Positions 7,136 to 13,417 of a stretch of DNA of 17,221 nucleotides are shown here, in pieces (position 1 is the first letter of the stretch; each line of letters starts with the position of its first letter). This stretch comes from Candidatus Woesearchaeota archaeon CG10_big_fil_rev_8_21_14_0_10_32_9 (GTDB lineage Archaea; Nanobdellota; Nanobdellia; Woesearchaeales; 21-14-0-10-32-9): contig PCYF01000051.1 of assembly GCA_002762915.1 (NCBI GenBank), positions 1 to 17,221 of the forward strand, in the 5' to 3' direction. The position numbers and the translations under genes were made by a program. A model generated the notes under the pieces. It ran no database searches and was not told the DNA's origin. It worked only from the letters and a program-made list of their open reading frames with translations.

Positions 7136-7791
7136 TAAGAATTCGACCAAACATTAAAACGAATAAGATCCTTACAGAAATCTTTTTTCGTAATAATTTT
7201 TATTGCTTCTGTAACTTGAAGACTTGCAGTGATACTTGTTATTGTATTTATAACTCCTATTTCTTCGCAACGATCAAAAGTTTCCCCACTTCTAAAAAAC
7301 TTTCTAAATAATTTTGAATCATCAACAACAAGAACATTACCACTTGTACCTGATGCCGCAGAATAAATCCAAATCTTTTTTTTCTTATCACAATAATTAT
7401 TAATCACGTTTCTAGCAAGCATATTATCCGTGCAATCAAGAACGAGCCCGCAATCAGCTAGCAGTACATCAGCATTCTGGACGCTGAGAAATTCTTTTAC
7501 TATACTTATAGAAACTTCTGAATTAATTTTTTTAAGTTTATTTTTCGCAACAACAACTTTAAACTTTCCTACATCCTTTTCCTCAAACAAAACTTGACGT
7601 TGAAGATTAACAAGAGAAATTTTATCTTTATCAATCAAGAGCAATTCTCCAACACCAGCTCTAGTCAATAATTCTGCAGTCAGAGTTCCAAGTGCACCAA
7701 CACCTATTATTGCAATCTTCGAATTAGTTAATTTTTTCTGACCAGAAACACCAATCTCTGCTAACACTTCTTGACGAACATACCGATTCAT
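7111..7791 (-). CDS. ThiF/MoeB/HesA-family E1-like adenylyltransferase
   Basis: A 226-aa E1-like enzyme. By family knowledge these adenylate the C-terminal glycine of a ubiquitin-like sulfur carrier (MoaD, ThiS, SAMP). Motifs are RYVRQ at 3-7, nucleotide loop GVGALG at 30-35, LLLIDKDKI with the ATP-ribose aspartate near 54, NLQRQ at 62-66 and DCTDN at 119-123. C175 (DRCEEIGVINT) sits where MoeB/ThiF carry the conserved cysteine region before the crossover loop. The paired CxxC zinc motifs of MoeB are absent, so this is a compact form. No ubiquitin-like or sulfurtransferase gene is nearby. A TATA-like box lies at leaderless distance. Its first 24 codons are duplicated 796 bp away (see the repeat entries), so its present promoter may have been replaced. 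Confidence 0.88.
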   Translation of the reverse strand: MNRYVRQEVLAEIGVSGQKKLTNSKIAIIGVGALGTLTAELLTRAGVGELLLIDKDKISLVNLQRQVLFEEKDVGKFKVVVAKNKLKKINSEVSISIVKEFLSVQNADVLLADCGLVLDCTDNMLARNVINNYCDKKKKIWIYSAASGTSGNVLVVDDSKLFRKFFRSGETFDRCEEIGVINTITSITASLQVTEAIKIITKKDFCKDLIRFNVWSNSYERIKIKK

Positions 7792-7795
7792 AACA
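7720..7795. repeat. 76-bp direct repeat, copy 1 (5' end of E1-like gene)
   Basis: Identical over all 76 bp to 8516-8591, in the same orientation. It covers codons 1-24 of the E1-like gene plus 4 nt upstream. Identity stops sharply at both ends (T versus A on the left, C versus A on the right). The repeats bracket 720 bp that hold the YdeI-family gene. Confidence 0.95.
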
Positions 7796-7811
7796 CTGAA
7801 AAAATAAACTC

Positions 7812-7821
7812 AATATAAAAA
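7812..7821 (-). promoter_or_regulatory. TATA-like promoter of the E1-like gene
   Basis: On the minus strand TTTTTATATT is centred about 25 nt upstream of the ATG at 7791, a leaderless spacing. It lies outside the 76-bp repeat and differs from the promoter region next to the second repeat copy. Confidence 0.5.
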
Positions 7822-7905
7822 TATTCCCTAAACTTCCATAAAATTCGACAAAACGAACGAGTTATATCATTTAAACATTCTACATATAAAAGATGCATAG
7901 AACAT

Positions 7906-7913
7906 TTTATATA
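7906..7913 (+). promoter_or_regulatory. TATA box of the YdeI-family gene
   Basis: TTTATATA is centred about 26 nt upstream of the ATG at 7936, giving a leaderless transcript. It lies within the repeat-bracketed segment, so the gene carries its own promoter. Confidence 0.6.
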
Positions 7914-7935
7914 GATAATAAATTCTTAAAAAAAT

Positions 7936-8493
7936 ATGGAAGTAGGAAAGAAACTTTATGTAACTGATAGAAAAGTGTGGCGTTCTTGGTTGGTTAAAAA
8001 TCACACTAAAGAAAAAGAAATTTGGCTCGTTTATTATAAAAAATCATCTGGCAAAAAAAGAATTCCGTATAATGATGCTGTTGAAGAAGCGCTTTGTTTT
8101 GGTTGGATAGATGGTATCTTAAAAGGCGTAGATGAACAAAGCTTTGCTCAGAGATTTACTCCTAGAAGAAAAAAAAGCGTACTTTCAGAGTTGAATAAAG
8201 AGCGAATTAGAAACATGATAAAAGAGAAAAAAATGACTGATGCTGGATTAACTGCAGTCAGCCATGCTTTTGATAAAGATAAAGATGAATTCACAATTCC
8301 TAAAGATATATTAAATTCTTTGAAAAAAGACAAATTAATTTGGGAAAACTTTCAAAACTTTTCTAAATCATATCAAAGAGTACGCATCATGTGGATAGAT
8401 ACTGCTAGATCTCGACCTGAAATCTTTGAAAAAAGATTACTATATTTTATTAAGATGACTGCTAAAAATAAAAAATACGGGATGATGCAGTAA
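7936..8493 (+). CDS. YdeI/OmpD-associated family protein
   Basis: A 185-aa cytoplasmic protein of the YdeI family, sometimes annotated as bacteriocin-protection protein. Recognisable family segments are WRSWLVKNHTKEKEIWLVYY (15-34), the core EALCFGWIDG (51-60), QRFTPRR (72-78), SELNKERI (84-91) and MTDAGL further on. The family is widespread in bacteria and patchy in archaea. Its biochemical role is not established; the bacteriocin/antimicrobial-peptide link comes from bacterial genetics. The gene is the only cargo between two perfect 76-bp direct repeats of the neighbouring E1 gene's 5' end, so recent acquisition is likely. Codon use is richer in T-ending codons than valS. Function in this organism is unknown. 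Confidence 0.85.
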   Translation: MEVGKKLYVTDRKVWRSWLVKNHTKEKEIWLVYYKKSSGKKRIPYNDAVEEALCFGWIDGILKGVDEQSFAQRFTPRRKKSVLSELNKERIRNMIKEKKMTDAGLTAVSHAFDKDKDEFTIPKDILNSLKKDKLIWENFQNFSKSYQRVRIMWIDTARSRPEIFEKRLLYFIKMTAKNKKYGMMQ

Positions 8494-8510
8494 TAACGGT
8501 TCAGAAAATT

Positions 8511-8587
8511 TAACACGAATTAGTTAATTTTTTCTGACCAGAAACACCAATCTCTGCTAACACTTCTTGACGAACATACCGATTCAT
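8511..8587 (-). pseudogene. Orphan 5' fragment of the E1-like gene
   Basis: The second copy of the 76-bp repeat keeps the ATG (8587-8585) and the first 24 codons of the E1-like gene. It then runs into unrelated sequence and stops within two codons (TGT then TAA at 8513-8511). It would encode only about 25 residues. A TATA-like TATTTTTA (about 8611-8620) lies some 28 nt upstream on the minus strand, so this may be the ancestral 5' end and promoter of the gene, left behind by an insertion. Confidence 0.8.
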
Positions 8588-8591
8588 AACA
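8516..8591. repeat. 76-bp direct repeat, copy 2
   Basis: Perfect copy of 7720-7795, offset by 796 bp. It lies between the YdeI-family stop and the GNAT promoter. Confidence 0.95.
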
Positions 8592-8634
8592 ATAAAAAAC
8601 CAAATCAGCTTAAAAATATTATTAAATAAAAACA

Positions 8635-8642
8635 TTTATATA
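8635..8642 (+). promoter_or_regulatory. TATA box of the GNAT gene
   Basis: TTTATATA is centred about 25 nt upstream of the ATG at 8664, giving a leaderless transcript. Confidence 0.6.
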
Positions 8643-8644
8643 CC

Positions 8645-8657
8645 ACTACTTAGTAGT
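8645..8657. promoter_or_regulatory. Palindrome between TATA box and start (possible operator)
   Basis: ACTACT-T-AGTAGT is a perfect inverted repeat with a 1-nt centre. It sits directly after the TATA box and before the start codon of the GNAT gene, where a bound repressor would block pol II-like transcription. The role is inferred from position only. Confidence 0.35.
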
Positions 8658-8663
8658 TATATT

Positions 8664-9149
8664 ATGGTTAGCAAAATACTTACACCGCAAGACACTCTTA
8701 TTGTACCAAAATATGTACATTTATTCAACAAAGTAATAGATGAAATTAGTCCTTTCTATACCTCTAAAACCATACAAGAAGCAAAAGTACTTTACACTCA
8801 AGAGTACATTGTAAACCACTTAAATTCACCTTCTGAAATAAGATTCATCGGGCATTTCTCAGATCAAAATCTAGACGGTCTGCTAATAGAACGTTTTGAT
8901 AAACTTGATGGAAATAGAACCACAATAAATTGGGTGCTGGCGGGAGAAAAAGGTTTAGGAATTGGATCCGAGTTAATTTTAGATTGTATTTCTCGCGCAA
9001 AAAATGAAAATAAAGACAATGTAACTCTGGTGGTGGCTGTAGAAAATACTCTTGCACGCAAACTATACCGAAAATTGGGATTCATCTCAGGAGGAGTTTA
9101 CACTAGCAAAAATAAAGATTCTCTAGAATTAATGGGCTACGTATTTTGA
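8664..9149 (+). CDS. GNAT-family N-acetyltransferase
   Basis: A 161-aa acetyl-CoA-dependent acetyltransferase. Motif A, which binds the CoA pyrophosphate, is GEKGLGIGSELI at 94-105 (the Q/RxxGxG/A pattern with G97, G99, G101). Motif B is ENTLARKLYRKLGF at 127-140, with the conserved N128 and the aromatic-ending LGF. The N-terminal half is divergent, which usually reflects substrate choice; the substrate (protein N-terminus, antibiotic or metabolite) cannot be read. It stands alone, is convergent with the CHC2 gene, and its start is supported by a TATA box at leaderless distance. Confidence 0.85.
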   Translation: MVSKILTPQDTLIVPKYVHLFNKVIDEISPFYTSKTIQEAKVLYTQEYIVNHLNSPSEIRFIGHFSDQNLDGLLIERFDKLDGNRTTINWVLAGEKGLGIGSELILDCISRAKNENKDNVTLVVAVENTLARKLYRKLGFISGGVYTSKNKDSLELMGYVF

Positions 9150-9166
9150 AAGCACCAACCTAGAAA

Positions 9167-9182
9167 AATTCTTTTAAGAATT
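9167..9182. terminator. Bidirectional hairpin between convergent genes
   Basis: AATTCTT-TT-AAGAATT is a perfect 7-bp inverted repeat with a 2-nt loop, followed by an A/T-rich tail. It lies between the GNAT stop (9149) and the stop of the convergent CHC2 gene (9194), so it could serve both. Confidence 0.4.
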
Positions 9183-9193
9183 ATAATTTTAAT

Positions 9194-9628
9194 CTAATCT
9201 TCAGGAATCCACGTACCATCATTTAACAACATCCAACCTTCTAAAGGGGCATGTAAATAAATCCAAGCATCTGACCCTATCTTCCCACTACTTACACAAT
9301 AATCGATAAGCCCTCTTTTAAACAAAGAATCATCAAGTTTGCTCAAACCCAGTATTTTTTTTAAATATGAATCCCCAACATTAAGAGACACACAAAGATC
9401 AGTAATATCACCATCAGAACTACAACTATAACAATGATATATGGGCCCCCTTACATACAATTGCGGAACAAATGAATCAACCTCATGTAGAGGACAAAAA
9501 GCATCATACAAGCCATCTCCTGCTTCGCGAAAAGTTAATTTTGGAAACATCTCAGTAAGAACATCTTTAATTGAAACATTAAGAACGGCATCTATTATCT
9601 TCTCTTTTGGATTAATTAATTCTCCCAT
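9194..9628 (-). CDS. Stand-alone CHC2 (DnaG-type) zinc-finger protein
   Basis: A 144-aa protein with a CHC2 zinc finger like the N-terminal module of DnaG primases. It has C45-P-L-H48, then VDSFVPQLYV matching the KTPSFxV segment, then C66-Y-S-C69 followed by SDGDITDL, matching the FGCGAGGDVI region. There is no TOPRIM catalytic domain, so it is not a complete primase; it may bind nucleic acid. The C-terminal part is not recognised. I place the start at ATG 9628 because a TATA-like TTATAAAT lies about 24 nt upstream. A longer form from a TTG at 9685 (163 aa) is open but has a weaker start. It is convergent with GNAT and upstream of nothing obvious. Confidence 0.75.
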   Translation of the reverse strand: MGELINPKEKIIDAVLNVSIKDVLTEMFPKLTFREAGDGLYDAFCPLHEVDSFVPQLYVRGPIYHCYSCSSDGDITDLCVSLNVGDSYLKKILGLSKLDDSLFKRGLIDYCVSSGKIGSDAWIYLHAPLEGWMLLNDGTWIPED

Positions 9629-9647
9629 CACAATAAGAATCTTGTCT

Positions 9648-9656
9648 AATTTATAA
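9648..9656 (-). promoter_or_regulatory. TATA box deciding the CHC2 gene start
   Basis: On the minus strand TTATAAATT is centred 24-25 nt before ATG 9628. It lies inside the longer TTG-started reading frame, which argues for the shorter product. Confidence 0.5.
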
Positions 9657-9746
9657 TGATTTTTAACAGAATCGTACAACTTCAAACTAAACTAGAAAAA
9701 AACTATTTTAATAACTTCTAAAATGTGTGTAAAATAAAATGACAAT

Positions 9747-10418
9747 TTATTTTTTCTTAACAACGAAGAATGCGTGATCCTTCTCGAACGGATCTAATTC
9801 TCGATAATCAACAATAACCATTTCTTTTTCCAAAACAGCACGAACCTGTTTGAAAATGTCTTTTGGTTTTTTTGTAACATCAACACTTCTAGCCTTCAGT
9901 GCAAGCAAACCAAAACCACCTTGTTTCAAAAACATATTACAATTCTCAACAAAAATCTTAACTTGTTCTCTTTGAGCAATATCTTGAAAAACTGCGTCAA
10001 CCTTAGGAATCATATCTTCATAAGTTTCTGGATGGCAAGCATTCTCTAAAAATGGAACCATGTTTTTTCTTTTTTCACAAACAAAAACAAGATCTTTAAC
10101 AACCCTCGGAGCAAAATCTAAACAAAACAAAAACCCATCAGGCCCAATAACATCAGACATAAATGAGGGAGTATAACCATGACTAGCACCCAAGTAAAGA
10201 ACTTTAGCACCAGGTTTTATTCCTGTTTGCATAAGACCTTTAGCAATTGCCGCAACAAACTTACTACGTTCAGGTCTAACTTCTCGGAACTCAGAACCAT
10301 CGAACTTTTCAATACGCTCATCAAAACCTCTGAAACCAGGATAAATACTTTTAGTAAAATAAACATACTTCTTACCAAATCTTTTTTTGTAAACACCAAA
10401 TTTATTTATTTCTTCCAT
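9747..10418 (-). CDS. flpA: Fibrillarin-like rRNA/tRNA 2'-O-methyltransferase FlpA
   Basis: A 223-aa S-adenosylmethionine-dependent methyltransferase, the catalytic subunit of box C/D RNPs that 2'-O-methylate rRNA and tRNA at guide-selected sites. Fibrillarin landmarks are FREVRPERSKFVAAIAKGL (44-62), SAM motif I VLYLGASHGYTPS (73-85, with H80 where most have S), and PKVDAVFQDIAQREQ near 138-152. LLALKARSVDVTKKP and EKDHAFFVVKKK at the end supply conserved Lys, Asp and His positions. Length is typical of archaeal FlpA. It starts 11 nt after the stop of nop5 on the same strand, the conserved archaeal pairing, so the two are one operon. Confidence 0.96.
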   Translation of the reverse strand: MEEINKFGVYKKRFGKKYVYFTKSIYPGFRGFDERIEKFDGSEFREVRPERSKFVAAIAKGLMQTGIKPGAKVLYLGASHGYTPSFMSDVIGPDGFLFCLDFAPRVVKDLVFVCEKRKNMVPFLENACHPETYEDMIPKVDAVFQDIAQREQVKIFVENCNMFLKQGGFGLLALKARSVDVTKKPKDIFKQVRAVLEKEMVIVDYRELDPFEKDHAFFVVKKK

Positions 10419-10429
10419 TTTAAAACCAA

Positions 10430-11161
10430 TTAATTAAACTTCTTTTTAAGATCAGTAAGATACTTATCTGCAATAAATTCTCCTTTAAAGTAATCAACTC
10501 TAGCAGCCATACTTAATTTGTCAGCCAAAGCACGCGCAGCTTTTCCTTTATCATCTTTCTTAGCATTAATAATTAAAGGATGATTAACAATGTGCCCGTA
10601 CTTAGGAGGCTTAGCTCCTGTTTTTATATGTCTAAATAATGCTTTTTCCGCACCCAATAATTGAATAGTACTACTCTGAAGACTAGCAAATCTTTTCAAA
10701 CTCTTAGCATCTCTGAATAATTTAGCACCAATAGTTGGACCAGCAAGATACAAAATATTTTTACAATAAGCACCCATTACTTTTTCAAGATACAACAACA
10801 AAAAAGTTTTAGTTTCAATCATACCTTGAGTAATTGCAGCAAGCGCCTTAATTGCGTGTTCATCATCTTGATCCAAAACTGCACCCATAACAGATCCAGA
10901 AATAGGCTCATCACTTAATACAACTTTAACAAAATACTCATTATCAGAAATAGCATCTTCAAGTTCAGGATTCTTAATCATAAACCAATCCCTCAAACGA
11001 GAAGCAAAAACATTAACAGTTTTTTCAATCTCCTCTATGTTATTAATCGCATTAATTATCATGAGATCCTTAGAAACAGACTCTTTCACCTTAACTTTAG
11101 CCAAACTTATGGCTTTTTCTCTTAGTTTCTGAAAATCCTCTGCATTAAAATCTTTATCCAT
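10430..11161 (-). CDS. Nop5 (Nop56/58-like) box C/D RNP scaffold, lacking N-terminal domain
   Basis: A 243-aa scaffold that joins L7Ae-bound guide RNA to fibrillarin. The coiled-coil region (NNIEEIEKTVNVFASRLRDW followed by NPEL) and NOP domain are clear: GPTIGAKLFRDAKSLKRFAS, then SSTIQLLGAEKALFRHIKTG, then PPKYGHIVNHPLI. Known archaeal Nop5 proteins are roughly 370-400 aa, with an N-terminal ~110-aa domain that binds fibrillarin. Here only ~25 residues precede the coiled-coil region, so that domain is missing. The start is real: a TATA-like TTTAAAAAC sits about 26 nt upstream and no coding fragment fits into the 103 nt before it. FlpA, the partner, is encoded 11 nt downstream. The lysine-rich tail is short. 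Confidence 0.93.
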   Translation of the reverse strand: MDKDFNAEDFQKLREKAISLAKVKVKESVSKDLMIINAINNIEEIEKTVNVFASRLRDWFMIKNPELEDAISDNEYFVKVVLSDEPISGSVMGAVLDQDDEHAIKALAAITQGMIETKTFLLLYLEKVMGAYCKNILYLAGPTIGAKLFRDAKSLKRFASLQSSTIQLLGAEKALFRHIKTGAKPPKYGHIVNHPLIINAKKDDKGKAARALADKLSMAARVDYFKGEFIADKYLTDLKKKFN

Positions 11162-11182
11162 AAAATACAGTATTTACTCTTT

Positions 11183-11191
11183 GTTTTTAAA
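11183..11191 (-). promoter_or_regulatory. TATA-like promoter of nop5-flpA
   Basis: On the minus strand TTTAAAAAC is centred about 26 nt upstream of the nop5 ATG, consistent with a leaderless operon mRNA. Confidence 0.45.
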
Positions 11192-11264
11192 GCTTTTCAG
11201 ACAAATAAAAAGAAACGAACAACTAACACCAATATAGACAAGATACACTCTCAAATTAAGAAAC

Positions 11265-12479
11265 TTAAATCAAAGCTCTAATAATAGGAACAAAAACGAG
11301 AGCAATAAGTGCAAAAAGCAAGAAACTAGCAGTATTGGCCCAAATCTTCAACGCAGTCTTTTTCTTAAATATTTTTTCGAGAACAATCAAATACATTCTT
11401 CCTCCATCCATAGGACCAAGTGGTAAAAGATTAACAATGCCAACACCTATGCTTATCAAAAATATCCAACCAATTAAACCAGTAGCATCATTAAAACTTA
11501 AAGAAAATGGATTTCCAAATATCCAAAAATAAACTGAACTAAAAACAACATTATCAACAACAGCATTATTTCCAATAATATGATGACTTAAGAAAATTCC
11601 AATATAAGCATGAGAAGAATTATCAGGACTAGTTCCAAGCATAATTGTCTTATTACCAAAATTAGTTCCTAACAAAACAGAATCTCCTGGAGAAGCGTTT
11701 TCAAGAACGTGAGATAAATTATAAATATTTTTTACTTCGACATTATTGACATAATGAATGATTTCTCCCTGTTGCAAACTCTGCAATCTTCCTCCTTCAA
11801 GAACATCAGACTCATTTACAAAACCAGTCACTTTTATTCCGTCAAGAGAATACATATTAATTGCCAGAGAAGTAGCACCAATTAAAACAACAAAAAGAAT
11901 CACAGACAAGACAACATTAGAAAATGGACCCCCTGCAAAAATAGATAACTGAACTTTAGCTTTAGCTTTTTTCAATTTTTTTTCATCAGGTTCAACAAAA
12001 GCACCAGGCAAAGGACCAAACATTACGAAACCAGAACTTTTGACTGGAATCTTATACGCTTTAGATAAGACGCCGTGTGTAAATTCGTGAATAACAACAA
12101 CAACAAATAACGCAATCAATCCCTCAATCAAAGGAAGAGTAACAGGACTACCAGGAATACTAACTCCTGGAAGAACAGGTGCGAATATAGGTGGCGCACT
12201 TGGTTGAAACACCAATTGATACAAACCCCAAAACACCATACCCAACATTAAAAGCATGCCAAGAAAACCGACATAAATACCAACAATCCCCAAAACTCTA
12301 ATGGTTTTAGGAAATTTGTCCGCAATTTTTTGCATAAGCTTTATTCCAAGTTTAGTTTTGTAAATAGCAACAACCTTGCCCTGAAATTCAAATTTAGATC
12401 TATTAAAATAAATTAACAAAATTGCTGCAACATAAAATGCAATAACCAAACCATACTCATAAAACCAAGAGATCGCCAT
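11265..12479 (-). CDS. Site-2 protease (M50) family membrane metalloprotease with PDZ domain
   Basis: A 404-aa intramembrane protease. It has an N-terminal helix (about 9-25), a second around 62-90, then the zinc-binding HEFTH at 131-135 inside a hydrophobic segment (LIALFVVVVI before it). A PDZ-like region covers about 215-290 (GEIIHYVNNVEVKN, SPGDSVLLG). The third zinc ligand sits in NLLPLGPMDGGR at 350-361 (D358), and a C-terminal helix ends the protein. This order matches archaeal S2P/RseP-like enzymes, which cut membrane-bound regulators or signal-peptide remnants. All catalytic positions are present, so it is probably active. The substrate is unknown. It sits between eL40 and nop5 on the same strand with its own TATA box. 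Confidence 0.93.
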   Translation of the reverse strand: MAISWFYEYGLVIAFYVAAILLIYFNRSKFEFQGKVVAIYKTKLGIKLMQKIADKFPKTIRVLGIVGIYVGFLGMLLMLGMVFWGLYQLVFQPSAPPIFAPVLPGVSIPGSPVTLPLIEGLIALFVVVVIHEFTHGVLSKAYKIPVKSSGFVMFGPLPGAFVEPDEKKLKKAKAKVQLSIFAGGPFSNVVLSVILFVVLIGATSLAINMYSLDGIKVTGFVNESDVLEGGRLQSLQQGEIIHYVNNVEVKNIYNLSHVLENASPGDSVLLGTNFGNKTIMLGTSPDNSSHAYIGIFLSHHIIGNNAVVDNVVFSSVYFWIFGNPFSLSFNDATGLIGWIFLISIGVGIVNLLPLGPMDGGRMYLIVLEKIFKKKTALKIWANTASFLLFALIALVFVPIIRALI

Positions 12480-12682
12480 TAGATTTAGAAGACAAAATAA
12501 TAGTATATAAATCTATTGAAACATAAAGAGGAAATTAAGAAAATATTAAAAATAAATCAAGAAAAAATAAACAAAAAAAAGAACAAATAACATCTATAAT
12601 TAATAATTACAAAAAACAAAATTACAATCAACAATACAATCAAAATAGAAAAATAGACATAAAGCAATTAAAAAAATAAAAC
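12480..12682. other. A-rich intergenic region, eL40 terminator and S2P promoter
   Basis: About 200 nt of very low complexity. On the minus strand it is T-rich directly after the eL40 stop, which suits archaeal oligo-T termination. TTTATATA at 12504-12511 (minus strand) lies about 28 nt upstream of the site-2 protease ATG. I see no ORF, RNA fold or repeat array in the rest. Confidence 0.5.
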
Positions 12683-12844
12683 TTATTTCTTTCTAACAGG
12701 TCTTAATGTAGTTGAAGCACATTTTCTGCAACTAATCTTACCAGAAAGAACTCTAAGATTAGTAGCCCTTATCTTCGATTTACATCTTCTACATACAAAC
12801 AAATTGTCAAGCAATCTTGCAGCCGCTTCTGGAAATTTACCCAT
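12683..12844 (-). CDS. rpl40e: Large ribosomal subunit protein eL40
   Basis: A 53-aa zinc-finger ribosomal protein of the archaeal/eukaryotic L40e family. The start MGKFPEAAARLLDNLFVCRR and the arrangement C18-x2-C21 then C39-x2-C42 match the C4 zinc finger of L40e. The basic TLRPVRKK tail also fits. It lacks the ubiquitin fusion found in eukaryotes, as expected for archaea. It begins 35 nt after the aIF5A stop on the same strand. A GTGAT (SD-like) precedes the ATG, and an A/T-rich TATA-like stretch (about 12864-12873) could give it its own transcript. The gene is short and easily missed. Confidence 0.93.
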   Translation of the reverse strand: MGKFPEAAARLLDNLFVCRRCKSKIRATNLRVLSGKISCRKCASTTLRPVRKK

Positions 12845-12879
12845 AAATCATCACTCACACATTTTAATAAATATCTAAC

Positions 12880-13278
12880 TCACTCATTTTTTATTTGTTT
12901 TAAAACTCTATCATTCAAAATCTCCCAATAAACAACAGTCAAACCTTCTGTTAACTCTGCTTTTATCTCATCAGGAATCTTTAAATCAAAAGTATCATAA
13001 TTTTCTGAGTCCATAACATTACAGACATCTCCATGAATACTCAAAACCTGAGCATTTTTCTTTTCAATAATTGGGACTTCTACATTATCATGACCAGGCA
13101 TAACTGCAGCTCTTTTCTTACCATCAAGCATACCCACCGCAGAAAAATTAACTTTTGCGTGACCGTGCTTACCAGGTCTGGAAACACTAACATCACTAAC
13201 AATGCTAGCAACGCCATCAATAATTACATAATTTCCCTTCTGTAAACTTCCTGAACTTTTATGTGAAATACCAGCCAT
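12880..13278 (-). CDS. eif5A: Translation factor aIF5A
   Basis: A 132-aa archaeal IF5A, which binds the ribosomal E site and helps stalled peptide-bond formation, for instance at polyproline. The hypusination loop is SRPGKHGHAK, where the Lys between G and H is the residue modified by deoxyhypusine synthase. The SH3-like N-terminal domain and the C-terminal OB domain (AQVLSIHGDVCNVMD, then DTFDLKIP) follow in the normal order. I choose the ATG at 13278 rather than a TTG three codons upstream. The TATA box ATTTATAAAT (13325-13334) predicts a leader of about 25 nt with GGTTGAG just before the start. An out-of-frame ATG at 13291 lies in that leader. Confidence 0.95.
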   Translation of the reverse strand: MAGISHKSSGSLQKGNYVIIDGVASIVSDVSVSRPGKHGHAKVNFSAVGMLDGKKRAAVMPGHDNVEVPIIEKKNAQVLSIHGDVCNVMDSENYDTFDLKIPDEIKAELTEGLTVVYWEILNDRVLKQIKNE

Positions 13279-13324
13279 TTTTCTCAACCATTGATTAATT
13301 AATAACTAAATGGAAACATGGTTG

Positions 13325-13334
13325 ATTTATAAAT
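13325..13334 (-). promoter_or_regulatory. TATA box of aif5A
   Basis: ATTTATAAAT is a palindromic TATA box about 50 nt upstream of the ATG at 13278. It predicts one of the few leadered transcripts in the window. Confidence 0.55.
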
Positions 13335-13417
13335 ATTATTGTTTATGTAGACGAAGAAAACACAACAACAAAAAATAACTAAAACAAATCAAATATAAAA
13401 TAAACCAACACAAAAAA

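Noticed and set aside
7936..8493. Interpretation of the repeat-bracketed segment as an insertion sequence
   Set aside because: There is no transposase and no terminal inverted repeat, and a 76-bp flanking duplication is far longer than a transposition target duplication.
9629..9685. TTG-started N-terminal extension of the CHC2 protein
   Set aside because: A TATA box at leaderless distance supports the internal ATG at 9628. The extension remains possible and is noted in the feature.
13288..13417. Possible 5S rRNA in the gaps around the four-helix-bundle gene
   Set aside because: The gaps are A/T-rich and too short or lack any 5S-like conserved segment on either strand.
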